From Stenotrophomonas sp. SAU14A_NAIMI4_8 (GTDB taxonomy: Bacteria > Pseudomonadota > Gammaproteobacteria > Xanthomonadales > Xanthomonadaceae), in the NCBI RefSeq assembly GCF_003086695.1, contig NZ_CP025999.1:1414820-1478819 (forward strand): a stretch of 64,000 bases of DNA, given 5' to 3'. The first letter of the stretch is position 1. Each line of letters opens with the position of its first letter. Under the pieces are notes generated by a model. It was given only the letters and a program-made list of their open reading frames with translations. It made no database searches and was not told the origin of the DNA. A program made the translations under genes and the position numbers. Below, piece after piece: positions 1-8,172 of this stretch.

Positions 1-9
1 GGGTACGGC

Positions 10-1617
10 GTGGTGAAGTGGAGTGGGCTGAAGTGGGGTGTGCTGGCCGCAGCCCTGGTGATGGGCGGCAATGCAGGGGCGCAGCAGCGCGAAACGGTCG
101 ACCTGGACATGGTCAGCCGTATCCGCCAGGAGGCGTTCCACCGCTCGCAGGTAATGGATACCTTCGGCTATCTCACCGAACGCATCGGCCCGCGCCTGAC
201 CAATTCGCCGGCGATGGGCCGCGCCAACGCCTGGACCCGCGGCAAGTTCAGCGAATGGAAGCTGGACAACGTGCACGACGAAGCCTTCGACGACTTCGGC
301 CGCGGCTGGGAGTTCACCTCGGCCAGCGTGGAAATGCTGGGCGACCGCGTGCAGCCGCTGCATGCCCTGCCCAAGGCGTGGACGCCGGGCACGAACGGGC
401 CGGTGGAAGGCGAACTGCTGCAGGTGGAGATCAAGAAGCCGGAGGACATCGAGAAGTACCGCGGCAAGCTGCGCGGCAAGATCCTGCTGCTGGGCGAAGC
501 GCGTGAGTACAAGCGCGGCACCGAGGCCGATTCGCACCGCCACGACGCCACCTCGCTGGAAGGCCTGCAGGAATTCACCCTGCCCAAGGATGCCGCCGCC
601 GAGCGGGCCAAGCGGGTGAAGGAATACAAGGAACGCCAGGAACTGGCGGCCAAGGTCAATGCGTTCTTCGTGGAAGAGGGCGCGCTGGCCGCGATCAGCA
701 TCAGCAGCTGGGACAACGGTATCATCCGCGTGGCCGGCGGCGGTTCGCGCAAGGCCGGCGAATCGGTCGGCATTCCCGAGCTGGCGATGATCGCCGAGCA
801 CTTCAATCCGCTGGTACGCGCGCTGGCGGCCAAGCAGAGCGTACGCCTGCGCGTGGATGTGGCCGCTCGCTTCACCGACGAAGCCGACCAGCCCGGCTAC
901 AACACGCTGGCCGAGATCCGTGGCAGCAGCAAGCCCGATGAAGTGGTGATGATCGGTGCGCATCTGGATTCGTGGCACAGCGGCACCGGCGCGGCCGACA
1001 ACGCCGCCGGCGTGGCGGTGATGATGGAGGCCATGCGCATCCTCAAAGCCACCGGCGCCAAGCCCAAGCGCACCATCCGGGTGGCGCTGTGGAGCGGCGA
1101 GGAACAGGGCCTGATCGGTTCGCAGGCCTACGTGGCCAAGCACTTCGGCCGCTTCCCCGAACCCACCGACGCGGCGCAGAAGGCATTGCCGGCCTCGCTG
1201 CGCGAGCCCACCGGCGCCCTGCAGAAGACCCGCGATTACAACAAGTTCCAGGTCTACTTCAACATGGACAATGGTTCGGGCCGCTTCCGTGGCATCTACG
1301 CCCAGGAAAACCTGGCGGCCATGCCGATCTTCGAGGCCTGGCTGGCGCCGTTCCACGATGTGGGCGCCACCACCGTGGCTACCCGCAACACCGGCAGCAC
1401 CGACCACATCAGCTTCGACCGCATCGGCCTGCCGGGCTTCCAGTTCATCCAGGACCGGCTGGACTACTTCACCAACGTCCACCACAGCCACCTGGACACC
1501 TGGGACCACGCCGAACCGGACGATCTGAAGCAGGCGGCGGCCATCGTGGCCTCGTTCGCCTACAACGCGGCGATGCGCGAGGCCTCGTTCCCGCGCAAGG
1601 CTGAACCGCAGCCCTGA
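10..1617 (+). CDS. Secreted M28-family zinc aminopeptidase
   Basis: Predicted exported metallopeptidase of 535 aa. Residues 1-24 form a signal peptide ending near GNAGAQ. The M28 two-zinc site is readable: H318 and D320 in AHLDSW, D330 in AADNAAG, catalytic E364 and ligand E365 in WSGEEQG, and a His cluster at 491-494 in VHHSHLDT. A PA-like region lies before the catalytic domain. M28 enzymes remove N-terminal residues from peptides; the exact specificity cannot be read here. The start is GTG at 10, with a second GTG codon next. It lies so near the window edge that an upstream start cannot be excluded. The next gene, gltX, starts 93 bp downstream and appears unrelated. Confidence 0.88.
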   Translation: MVKWSGLKWGVLAAALVMGGNAGAQQRETVDLDMVSRIRQEAFHRSQVMDTFGYLTERIGPRLTNSPAMGRANAWTRGKFSEWKLDNVHDEAFDDFGRGWEFTSASVEMLGDRVQPLHALPKAWTPGTNGPVEGELLQVEIKKPEDIEKYRGKLRGKILLLGEAREYKRGTEADSHRHDATSLEGLQEFTLPKDAAAERAKRVKEYKERQELAAKVNAFFVEEGALAAISISSWDNGIIRVAGGGSRKAGESVGIPELAMIAEHFNPLVRALAAKQSVRLRVDVAARFTDEADQPGYNTLAEIRGSSKPDEVVMIGAHLDSWHSGTGAADNAAGVAVMMEAMRILKATGAKPKRTIRVALWSGEEQGLIGSQAYVAKHFGRFPEPTDAAQKALPASLREPTGALQKTRDYNKFQVYFNMDNGSGRFRGIYAQENLAAMPIFEAWLAPFHDVGATTVATRNTGSTDHISFDRIGLPGFQFIQDRLDYFTNVHHSHLDTWDHAEPDDLKQAAAIVASFAYNAAMREASFPRKAEPQP

Positions 1618-1655
1618 GAAGGCGGGCAGGAGGGGCCGGACGCGTCCGCCTCTCC

Positions 1656-1682
1656 TTGCCCTTGCGGGGCTGGTGGTAAAAT
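1656..1682 (+). promoter_or_regulatory. Possible gltX promoter
   Basis: TAAAAT at 1677-1682 resembles a sigma-70 -10 box 28 bp before the gltX ATG. TTGCCC at 1656-1661 is a weak -35 candidate with a short 15-bp spacer. Called from sequence pattern only. Confidence 0.35.
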
Positions 1683-1710
1683 CGGCGGATTCCCGTTCCC
1701 CGAGCGCCCC

Positions 1711-3114
1711 ATGATCTGCCGCACCCGCTTCGCCCCCAGCCCCACCGGTTACCTGCACATCGGCGGTGCCCGCACCGCGCTGTACTGCTGGCTGGAGGCC
1801 CGCCACCGCGGCGGCGAGTTCGTGCTGCGCATCGAAGACACCGACCGTGAACGCAGCACCCAGGGCGCGATCGACGCGATCCTGGAGGCGATGGACTGGC
1901 TGGGCCTGGACTACGACGTCGGCCCGATCTACCAGACCGACCGCGTGGCCCGTTACCTGGAAGTGGCCGAACAGCTGGTGGCCGACGGCAAGGCGTACTA
2001 CGCCTACGAAACCCGCGAAGAGCTGGACGCGATGCGCGAGGCCGCCATGGCCAAGCAGGAAAAGCCGCGCTACAACGGCGCCGCGCGCGACCTGGGCCTG
2101 CCGCACAAGGACGACCCGAACCGCGTCATCCGCTTCAAGAACCCGCTGGATGGCACGGTGGTGTTCGACGACCTGATCAAGGGCCGCATCGAGATCGCCA
2201 ACAGCGAGCTGGATGACATGGTCATCTTCCGCCCGGACGGCTACCCCACCTACAACTTCGCGGTGGTGGTGGACGACTGGGACATGGGCATCAGCGAGGT
2301 CATCCGCGGCGACGACCACATCAACAACACCCCGCGCCAGATCAATCTGTACGAAGGCATCGGCGCGCCGGTGCCGAAGTTCGGCCACATGCCGATGATC
2401 CTGGACGAGCAGGGCGCCAAGCTGTCCAAGCGCACCGGTGCGGCCGACGTGATGCAGTACAAGGACGCCGGCTACCTGCCCGACGCCCTGCTGAGCTACC
2501 TGGCCCGGCTGGGCTGGTCGCATGGTGACCAGGAACTGTTCAGCCGCCAGGAGCTGATCGACCTGTTCGACGTGGCCAACTGCAATTCCAAGGCCTCGCG
2601 CCTGGACATGGCCAAGCTGGGCTGGGTCAACCAGCACTTCCTGAAGACCGAAGAACCGGCCAGCATCGTGCCGCACCTGGTCTACCAGCTGGAAAAGCTG
2701 GGCCTGGACGTGGCCGCCGGCCCGGCCCCGGTGGACGTGGTGATTGCCCTGCGCGAGCGCGTGCAGACCCTGAAGGAAATGGCCGAGAAGGCCGTGGTCT
2801 GGTACCAGCCGCTGACCGAGTACGACGAGGCGGCCGTGGCCAAGCACTTCAAGGCCGGCGCCGAACTGCCGCTGGGCAAGGCCCGCGAGCTGCTGGCCGC
2901 GCTGCCGGAATGGACCGCCGAGGCCGTGGGCGTGGCCCTGCACGATGCCGCCGCCGCGCTGGAAATCGGCATGGGCAAGGTCGCCCAGCCGCTGCGCGTG
3001 GCCATCACCGGCACCCAGGTCAGCCCTGACATTTCCCATACCGTGTACCTGGCCGGCCGCGAGCAGGCCTTGAAACGCATCGATGTGGCCATTACCAAGG
3101 TAGCAACGGCCTGA
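1711..3114 (+). CDS. gltX: Glutamyl-tRNA synthetase
   Basis: Class I aminoacyl-tRNA synthetase that attaches glutamate to tRNA-Glu in the cytoplasm. The 467 aa match the usual bacterial length. The N-terminal Rossmann fold opens with [13 protein letters not shown], whose HIGH-type motif starts at H16. The KMSKS-type motif is KLSKR at 237-241. The anticodon-binding half follows from about residue 320. The ATG at 1711 sits just before the conserved N terminus. zur begins 34 bp after the stop on the same strand, so the two may be co-transcribed. Confidence 0.97.
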   Translation: MICRTRFAPSPTGYLHIGGARTALYCWLEARHRGGEFVLRIEDTDRERSTQGAIDAILEAMDWLGLDYDVGPIYQTDRVARYLEVAEQLVADGKAYYAYETREELDAMREAAMAKQEKPRYNGAARDLGLPHKDDPNRVIRFKNPLDGTVVFDDLIKGRIEIANSELDDMVIFRPDGYPTYNFAVVVDDWDMGISEVIRGDDHINNTPRQINLYEGIGAPVPKFGHMPMILDEQGAKLSKRTGAADVMQYKDAGYLPDALLSYLARLGWSHGDQELFSRQELIDLFDVANCNSKASRLDMAKLGWVNQHFLKTEEPASIVPHLVYQLEKLGLDVAAGPAPVDVVIALRERVQTLKEMAEKAVVWYQPLTEYDEAAVAKHFKAGAELPLGKARELLAALPEWTAEAVGVALHDAAAALEIGMGKVAQPLRVAITGTQVSPDISHTVYLAGREQALKRIDVAITKVATA

Positions 3115-3148
3115 GCCCTGCGGCCCAGCCCCGAACCGGAGAACGCGC

Positions 3149-3640
3149 ATGCCCGCCAAACCTGCTTCTGCCTGTACCGCCCCGCACCACCACGTCCACG
3201 ACGCATCGGATTTCGTGGCGGTGGTCGAGCGTGTCTCGCGCGAGCGCGGGCTGCGCCTGACCCCGATCCGCGCCAACGTGCTGAAGCTGATTGCCGAGGC
3301 CGGCAAGCCGGTGAAGGCCTACGAGCTGCTGGAATGGGTGCGCAGCGGCAAGGGCGTGGGCGCCGACGCCCCGCCCACCGTGTACCGTGCGCTGGATTTC
3401 CTGATGGCCAATGGCTTCGTGCACAAGCTGGAATCGGTGAACGCCTTCGTGGCCTGCCACCATCCCAGCAGCGCGGCGCACTCGGTGCCCTTCCTGATCT
3501 GCAACAGCTGCCACAGCGCGGTGGAACTGGAAGACCGCGAAATCGTCACCCAGCTGGAAAAGCGCGCCAAGGAGCTGGGCTTCCAGCCGCAGGCGCAGAC
3601 CCTGGAAGTGCACGGCCTCTGCGCGCGCTGCGCGGGCTGA
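3149..3640 (+). CDS. zur: Fur-family zinc uptake regulator Zur
   Basis: DNA-binding zinc sensor of 163 aa, which represses zinc acquisition genes when zinc is sufficient. The winged-helix half covers about residues 20-95 and contains RLTPIRANVLKLI and the recognition region PPTVYRALDFL. The C-terminal dimerisation half has the structural zinc pairs C118/C121 (CNSC) and C158/C161 (CARC), plus a CHH site at 103-105. The N terminus carries an extra HHHVH run. Zur is favoured over Fur by the longer N terminus, the VYRALDFL segment, and a nearby Zur-like operator between a His-rich TonB receptor and a MerC gene. It probably shares a transcript with gltX. Confidence 0.86.
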   Translation: MPAKPASACTAPHHHVHDASDFVAVVERVSRERGLRLTPIRANVLKLIAEAGKPVKAYELLEWVRSGKGVGADAPPTVYRALDFLMANGFVHKLESVNAFVACHHPSSAAHSVPFLICNSCHSAVELEDREIVTQLEKRAKELGFQPQAQTLEVHGLCARCAG

Positions 3641-3654
3641 CAGACCCGCATCCC

Positions 3655-3733
3655 GGGGTCAGAGCCCTTTTGCCAAGGCAAACATGAGGTTTGGGGTCGG
3701 ATCCCTTTGCCACTGGCAAAGGGCTCTGACCCC
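3655..3733 (+). repeat. GGGGTCGGATCC palindrome, one full and one half copy
   Basis: A full hairpin at 3693-3733 has arms GGGGTCGGATCC and GGCTCTGACCCC around an inner stem CTTTGCC/GGCAAAG. A lone half arm, GGGGTCAGAGCC, starts at 3655. It lies in the convergent gap between zur and the next minus-strand gene and may act as a transcription end. Confidence 0.85.
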
Positions 3734-3736
3734 TAC

Positions 3737-4402
3737 TCACAAACGCTGCCGCAACCGCTTCAGCGCCACCTTGCGCGCAGCAATCAATTCCGCATCCTTC
3801 ACTACCTGCGTTTGCACCCACTGCAGCGCCTCATGCGCGGCCGCACCGCGCACGGCACACAACGCCAGGCTGCGGCCCCGCGTGGTCGGCGCCTGTTCCC
3901 ATACACGCTGGACCAGGTGCAGCAGCGCCTGCTGCGTAGCGATTGGCACCACGACAGCCTTGTCGAAGGACAGCAGCAGATTCAGCGCGGCCAGCGCGCG
4001 CGACGGCGCCGACAGTGGATCGTCCTCGCTGAAATCGGCCTGTTCGCAGAAAGCCAGCAGCGCCGCTACGGACGCCTCGCTGCGCACATCCTGCAGCACC
4101 CCGATCGCATAGGTGGCCAGGCGCGGGCTGTCCAGCAGTGGCTGCAGCCCCGCCACGCCACGATGGCCGAACGCCGCACAGGCCCGCGCCCACGGCGCCA
4201 TCGGTGCGAAGTGCGTGCCGTCGGGGTTGTGCTGCATGTCCTCGCGCCAGCCGTGCAGCGCACACAGGCGCTCGATCTCGGTCGCACCCTCGGCACCGTG
4301 CTCGAGCACGAAGCGGATCAGATCCTCCACCTCCACGCTGCCACCATGTTGCAGCGGCGCCGGTCCCTTGGCTGCCTTCCGGGCCAGTGCGTTGAATTTC
4401 AT
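3737..4402 (-). CDS. Protein of unknown function
   Basis: A 221-aa protein that I do not recognise. It has no signal peptide or membrane segment. It is mainly helical and rich in Ala, Leu, Arg and Gln, with runs such as GVAGLQPLLDSPRLATYAIG and SEASVAALLAFCEQADF that look like HEAT-type helical pairs. The C terminus is very basic (RKVALKRLRQRL). The ATG at 4402 is the first start after the emrA-side repeat and gives the clean N terminus MKFNALARKAA. It is convergent with zur and bounded by repeats on both sides. A helical scaffold or immunity-like role is possible but nothing in the sequence proves it. Confidence 0.7.
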   Translation of the reverse strand: MKFNALARKAAKGPAPLQHGGSVEVEDLIRFVLEHGAEGATEIERLCALHGWREDMQHNPDGTHFAPMAPWARACAAFGHRGVAGLQPLLDSPRLATYAIGVLQDVRSEASVAALLAFCEQADFSEDDPLSAPSRALAALNLLLSFDKAVVVPIATQQALLHLVQRVWEQAPTTRGRSLALCAVRGAAAHEALQWVQTQVVKDAELIAARKVALKRLRQRL

Positions 4403-4454
4403 TGCTTGCGATTGTTCCAGGGGTAAGGCAGGCGAGCAGGGTGGAGTCGATCAG

Positions 4455-4514
4455 GTAGAGTCGACTGGCGCGACAATCCCGGAGCAAAAGCAGTCGACTG
4501 ACAGTCGACTCTAC
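4455..4514. repeat. SMAG-type palindromes (GTAGAGTCGAC variant)
   Basis: A partial plus-strand copy begins GTAGAGTCGACTGG at 4455. A minus-strand copy spans 4491-4514 and ends in CTCTAC. The GTAG of the minus copy supplies the TAG stop of the neighbouring membrane fusion protein. Confidence 0.8.
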
Positions 4515-5698
4515 CGTGCCGGTGCCGGTGCCGGTGCTGGATCAGGCTCGGCGGCGGTATTCACCCGCGCGATCACCGACATGCCCGGGCGCAGCCGCGC
4601 GGCCAGTTCCTGGTCGGGGTCGATCGAAATGCGAATCGGCAACCGCTGCACCACCTTGGTGAAGTTGCCGCTGGCGTTGTCCGGGCGCAGCACGCTGAAT
4701 TCCGAACCGGTGGCCGGCGCGATCTGCTCCACATGGCCGTGCAGCACCTGGCCCTGGAAGGCATCCACGGTGAACGTGACCGGCTGGCCGATGCGCATCT
4801 GCCAGGTCTGGCCTTCCTTGTAGTTGGCCACCACCCACAGCGTGTCGGGCACCAGGAACAGCAGCTGCGAACCGGCCGCCACGTACTGGCCCACGCGCAC
4901 GCTGGCCTCGCTGATCTGGCCATCGCGCGGGGCATGGATGACTGTGTTGGCCAGGTCGATGCGCGCCAGTTCCAGTTGCGCCTGCGCGCTTTCCACCTGC
5001 GCTTCCAGACCCTTGCGCGCCACCTGGGTGGATACCAGGGTTTCCTCGGCAATGCGGATCTGTGCCTGCGACTGCTGCACGCTGGCCTGCGCCGAGGCCT
5101 GGGTGGTGCGGAATTTGTCGCGGTCGTTGATCGACACCAGCTGCTGCGCGGCCAGCTCCTCGTAGCGCTTCAGCTCATTGCGCGAGCGCTGCAGTTCCGA
5201 TTGCCCGGCGGCCAGGGTGGCACGCGCCGAGCCGATCTGCGCACGGTTCTGCGCCTGCGACTGGTCCGAATTGGCCAGTGCGGCACGCGCACTGGCCAGC
5301 GTCGCCTCGGCCTGCGCCACCTTCTGCGCGTAGATGCGATCATCGATGCGCAGCAGCGGCTCGCCCTGTTTCACGTGCTGGAAGTCCTTCACCAGCACCT
5401 CGGTCACATAGCCGTTCACCTGCGGCGCCAGCACGGTGATCTGCCCACGCACATAGGCGTTGTCGGTCACCATCACGCTGCTGGTGAACGGCCACAGGTG
5501 CCAGGCACGCAGGATCAGCGCGATGCCCAGCAGCGCCACCACGATCATCACCACCACGCTGCGCGCGCTGGGCCGCAGGTACTTCGGCGCGGCGGGCGCG
5601 GCAGGTGCCGCCGGTGCCGAAGCGGCGTCGGTGGGCGGCGGCGGGGTCACGTTGTCGGCGCTGTCAGCGTCGTCGGGGCGGGGCGGAACGGGAGACAT
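4511..5698 (-). CDS. EmrA/HlyD-type membrane fusion protein of a drug efflux pump
   Basis: Periplasmic adaptor linking an inner-membrane pump to an outer-membrane channel. The 395 aa hold a Pro/Ala-rich cytoplasmic N terminus, a single membrane helix near 47-65, a biotinyl-lipoyl-like segment starting VTDNAYVRGQ, a long Gln/Ala-rich coiled coil, and a beta-barrel domain with RVGQYVAAGSQLLFLVP. The start is placed at the ATG at 5698; an upstream in-frame ATG at 5764 would run into the pump gene. It follows that gene by 11 bp. The C terminus is a low-complexity DPAPAPAPAR tail, and the TAG stop falls in a SMAG repeat. The partner outer-membrane channel is not in this operon. Confidence 0.88.
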   Translation of the reverse strand: MSPVPPRPDDADSADNVTPPPPTDAASAPAAPAAPAAPKYLRPSARSVVVMIVVALLGIALILRAWHLWPFTSSVMVTDNAYVRGQITVLAPQVNGYVTEVLVKDFQHVKQGEPLLRIDDRIYAQKVAQAEATLASARAALANSDQSQAQNRAQIGSARATLAAGQSELQRSRNELKRYEELAAQQLVSINDRDKFRTTQASAQASVQQSQAQIRIAEETLVSTQVARKGLEAQVESAQAQLELARIDLANTVIHAPRDGQISEASVRVGQYVAAGSQLLFLVPDTLWVVANYKEGQTWQMRIGQPVTFTVDAFQGQVLHGHVEQIAPATGSEFSVLRPDNASGNFTKVVQRLPIRISIDPDQELAARLRPGMSVIARVNTAAEPDPAPAPAPAR

Positions 5699-5709
5699 GG
5701 CAAGGGTAC

Positions 5710-7380
5710 TCAGGGCGGCGCTGCGGCAGCCGCAGCGGTGGCAACGGGGTGGCGCTTGCGCCATTGCTTCAGCACGGCGGTGCGCAGTGACAACAGCAGC
5801 AGCCAGGCCAGGAAGCCGATGGCCAGCCAGCCACTCAGGGTGAACACATCGTTGAAGCCGCGCACGTTGGCTTCGCGTCGCGTGGTCTGCGCCAGCTGTG
5901 CGCTGCCCTGCGCGCTGCGCAGTACCGGGTCGGTGATCTGCGCCGCATACACCTGCTGCTGGATGCGCAGGCGCTGCGCCACCACCGGATCGGCGGGATC
6001 GAGCTGACTGGTCAGCGCGCTGGAATACAGTTGTTCGCGGTGCAGCTGGAAAGTGCCCAGCACAGCCGAACCGGCCAGGCCGCCCAGGGTCTGGGTGATC
6101 GACAGGGTGACCAGGAAGGTGATCATGTGGTCCACGCCCTGCTTCAGCGCAGCGGAAATGCCGAGCATGATCAGCGGGCCCATGAACATGCCTGCGCCCA
6201 CCGAAGCGAGGAACTGGCTGACGTAGAAATCGTGCGGGCGGTCCAGGCTGGTGCGGTGCTGGTCCAGCACCGCGGCCGTGCCCAGCAGCAGGATGGCCAT
6301 CAGCAGCTGCGGAATCAGCCGCTTCGGCCCGAAGGTCAGCGAGGCTCCGGCGATGCCGGTGATCACCCCGGCCAGGATCACGCCGAACAGCGGCCGCATC
6401 TGGTCAGGGCCCATGCCCAGCGTGCGCATCAGGCTCACCACACCGTAGGACTGTTCGGTGGTGAGGAAGCGGATCAGGAACGCGCCGACGATGAAGTGCA
6501 GCACCGGCAGGGTGGACAGCCAACGGATCTGCAGCAGCGGGTTGCGCCGATAGTGCTCAATCACCAGTGCGGTGGTGGTCAGCGCGATCGACGCCACCAG
6601 CGCCCAGCCCAGCCACGCGGTGTCCAGCCACCAGCGCGTGTAACCCTGCGCCAGCACCACCACCAGCAGCGCCACGGCCGGCGCCAGCAGGGCGAAGGTG
6701 AGGAAATCCAGCGGTTCGAAGGCCTTGATCTGCACGCCCGGCGGCAGCTTCAGCAGCACCACCGCGGCGAATGCGCACAGCGCCAGGCCGGCTTCGAAGG
6801 AATACAGCTGGTGCCACTGGCCGGTATCGACCAGGGTGGGCGAAACGATCCAGGCGATCGGCACCGCCAGCTGTGACAGACCCACGCCGACCACCAGCAG
6901 GTTGCCGGTGAAGCGGCGGGGCAGGGCCTGCAGCATGTACAGCGTGCCCAGGGTGGAACAGGCGGCGCCGGCGAAACCACTGGCGGCGCGGGTGAGCAGG
7001 GTGGTCTCAAAGCTGCCCACGAACAGATGCAGTACCGCCAGCGCCGCATACAGGCCCAGGCCGATTTCGGCGAACAGGCGGATGCCGTACTGCTGGCGGA
7101 ACTTGAAGGCCAGCAGGTTGGCGGTCACGTTCACCATGGCGTAGGCGGCCACCAGCCAACTGCCCTGGGTGGGGGTGAGCGCCAGCTGGCCCTGCAGGAA
7201 CGGCAGGTTGGCGGTCACCAGCGCATTGCCCAGGCCACCGGTGATCGCCACCAGCAGCGACACCAGCGCGTAGGCCGCCCGCCGCTGCGGCGGGTGCCAG
7301 GGCATCGAGGCCGAGCCGGGCATGGTCGGCTTCTCGTGCTCCTCCCAATCCGGAATCGGTTTGAGATACGGCTGCACCAT
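5710..7380 (-). CDS. EmrB/QacA-type DHA2 major facilitator drug exporter
   Basis: Inner-membrane proton-driven exporter of 556 aa with about 14 predicted membrane helices, typical of the 14-TMS DHA2 group. Motif segments include NLPFLQGQLALTPTQGSWL near the first helices and RAASGFAGAACSTLGTLYML. The ATG at 7380 overlaps the TGA of the tetR gene (TGATG), which implies translational coupling and rejects longer upstream starts. With the adaptor gene downstream it forms a regulator-pump-adaptor operon. The substrate cannot be told from sequence; the family exports hydrophobic drugs and uncouplers. Confidence 0.9.
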   Translation of the reverse strand: MVQPYLKPIPDWEEHEKPTMPGSASMPWHPPQRRAAYALVSLLVAITGGLGNALVTANLPFLQGQLALTPTQGSWLVAAYAMVNVTANLLAFKFRQQYGIRLFAEIGLGLYAALAVLHLFVGSFETTLLTRAASGFAGAACSTLGTLYMLQALPRRFTGNLLVVGVGLSQLAVPIAWIVSPTLVDTGQWHQLYSFEAGLALCAFAAVVLLKLPPGVQIKAFEPLDFLTFALLAPAVALLVVVLAQGYTRWWLDTAWLGWALVASIALTTTALVIEHYRRNPLLQIRWLSTLPVLHFIVGAFLIRFLTTEQSYGVVSLMRTLGMGPDQMRPLFGVILAGVITGIAGASLTFGPKRLIPQLLMAILLLGTAAVLDQHRTSLDRPHDFYVSQFLASVGAGMFMGPLIMLGISAALKQGVDHMITFLVTLSITQTLGGLAGSAVLGTFQLHREQLYSSALTSQLDPADPVVAQRLRIQQQVYAAQITDPVLRSAQGSAQLAQTTRREANVRGFNDVFTLSGWLAIGFLAWLLLLSLRTAVLKQWRKRHPVATAAAAAAPP

Positions 7381-7946
7381 CAGCGGTCTCCGCTGGCTGC
7401 TCCCTGAAGGCCCCCGCGCAGCAGCTGCAGGGCGCGCCCGGCCAACTGCGCGCGCTCTTCGCGGGTCTTGCCGCGCAGGGCTGCGCCCAGCATGCCCGAG
7501 ATCAGTGAAATATCCGTCTTCTCCAGATCCGGGCGGCACAGGCCGGCGGCCTTGGCGCGCGCGATCGGTGCTTCCAGCAGATCGCGCACGGTCTCGCGCG
7601 CGATGCGCATGGCCGCCACGTCCGAATCCACCGCGCGCCAGTAGTCGGCCAGCGCCGGCGAATCGATGATGCGCTGGGCCATGCCTTCGAACACTTCGAA
7701 CAGGGCGTCGTCGCGGTCGCCCAGCTGTTCCACCTGGCGGCGGATGCGGTCCACCGTGCGCTGCAGCAGGGCCTGGATCAGGGCGGTGCGGTCGGGGAAG
7801 TTGCGGTACAGGGTGGCGCGGCCCACCTGGGCACGTTCGACCACCAGGTCCAGCGGCGCGGTTACGCCGTGTTGGCCGAACACATGGTCGGCGGCATCGA
7901 GGATCAGGGCCCGGCGGGCGGCAGCATCAGCGCGTTGTGCGGTCAT
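7380..7946 (-). CDS. TetR-family repressor of the efflux operon
   Basis: A 188-aa TetR-type regulator. The N-terminal helix-turn-helix reads ALILDAADHVFGQHGVTAPL followed by VGRATLYRNFPDRTAL, about residues 10-55. The C-terminal half is the ligand and dimer domain. The ATG at 7946 is chosen because upstream codons translate a perfect operator-like palindrome and, further up, repeat DNA. It is the first gene of the operon and overlaps the pump gene by two bases. Autoregulation through the palindrome just upstream is very likely. The inducer is unknown. Confidence 0.88.
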   Translation of the reverse strand: MTAQRADAAARRALILDAADHVFGQHGVTAPLDLVVERAQVGRATLYRNFPDRTALIQALLQRTVDRIRRQVEQLGDRDDALFEVFEGMAQRIIDSPALADYWRAVDSDVAAMRIARETVRDLLEAPIARAKAAGLCRPDLEKTDISLISGMLGAALRGKTREERAQLAGRALQLLRGGLQGAASGDR

Positions 7947-7957
7947 GGCTTCATTTT

Positions 7958-7973
7958 CGGACAATAGTGTCCG
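7958..7973 (-). promoter_or_regulatory. Putative TetR operator
   Basis: CGGACAATAGTGTCCG is a perfect 6-bp inverted repeat around a 4-bp centre. It lies 11 bp upstream of the tetR start codon. A second half site, TTGTCCG, is at about 7999-8005. Size and position fit an autoregulated TetR repressor. Confidence 0.7.
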
Positions 7974-8060
7974 GTTGGCGAGACGTTCAGTGACGGGATT
8001 GTCCGTTTGTTGCTCTACGCACATCTTTGTGAGGATGGCGTGAAGGATCGCGCGCCATGG

Positions 8061-8082
8061 AAAAGGGGCCCGAAGGCCCCTT
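8061..8082 (-). terminator. Intrinsic terminator after the TonB receptor gene
   Basis: Read on the minus strand: AAGGGGCC TTCG GGCCCC followed by TTTTCC. The TTCG tetraloop and short U run fit a Rho-independent terminator separating the receptor gene from the tetR operon. Confidence 0.7.
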
Positions 8083-8103
8083 GGATGCTTGCTGTGTTGG
8101 AGC

Positions 8104-8167
8104 GGGGTCAGAGCCCTTTCCTGCGGAAAGGGATCCGACCCCAGTAGATCCACGCCATGCGTGGATG
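8104..8167. repeat. GGGGTC palindrome followed by a SMAG element
   Basis: 8104-8142 is the GGGGTCAGAGCC / GGATCCGACCCC hairpin with inner stem CTTTCC/GGAAAG. 8144-8167 is a SMAG copy starting GTAGATCCACGCC. The pair ends 5 bp from the receptor stop codon. Confidence 0.9.
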
Positions 8168-8172
8168 GCCGA

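Noticed and set aside
5699..5764. Upstream ATG adding 22 residues to the membrane fusion protein
   Set aside because: It would overlap the pump gene by 55 bp and adds a Cys/His-rich stretch unlike the family.
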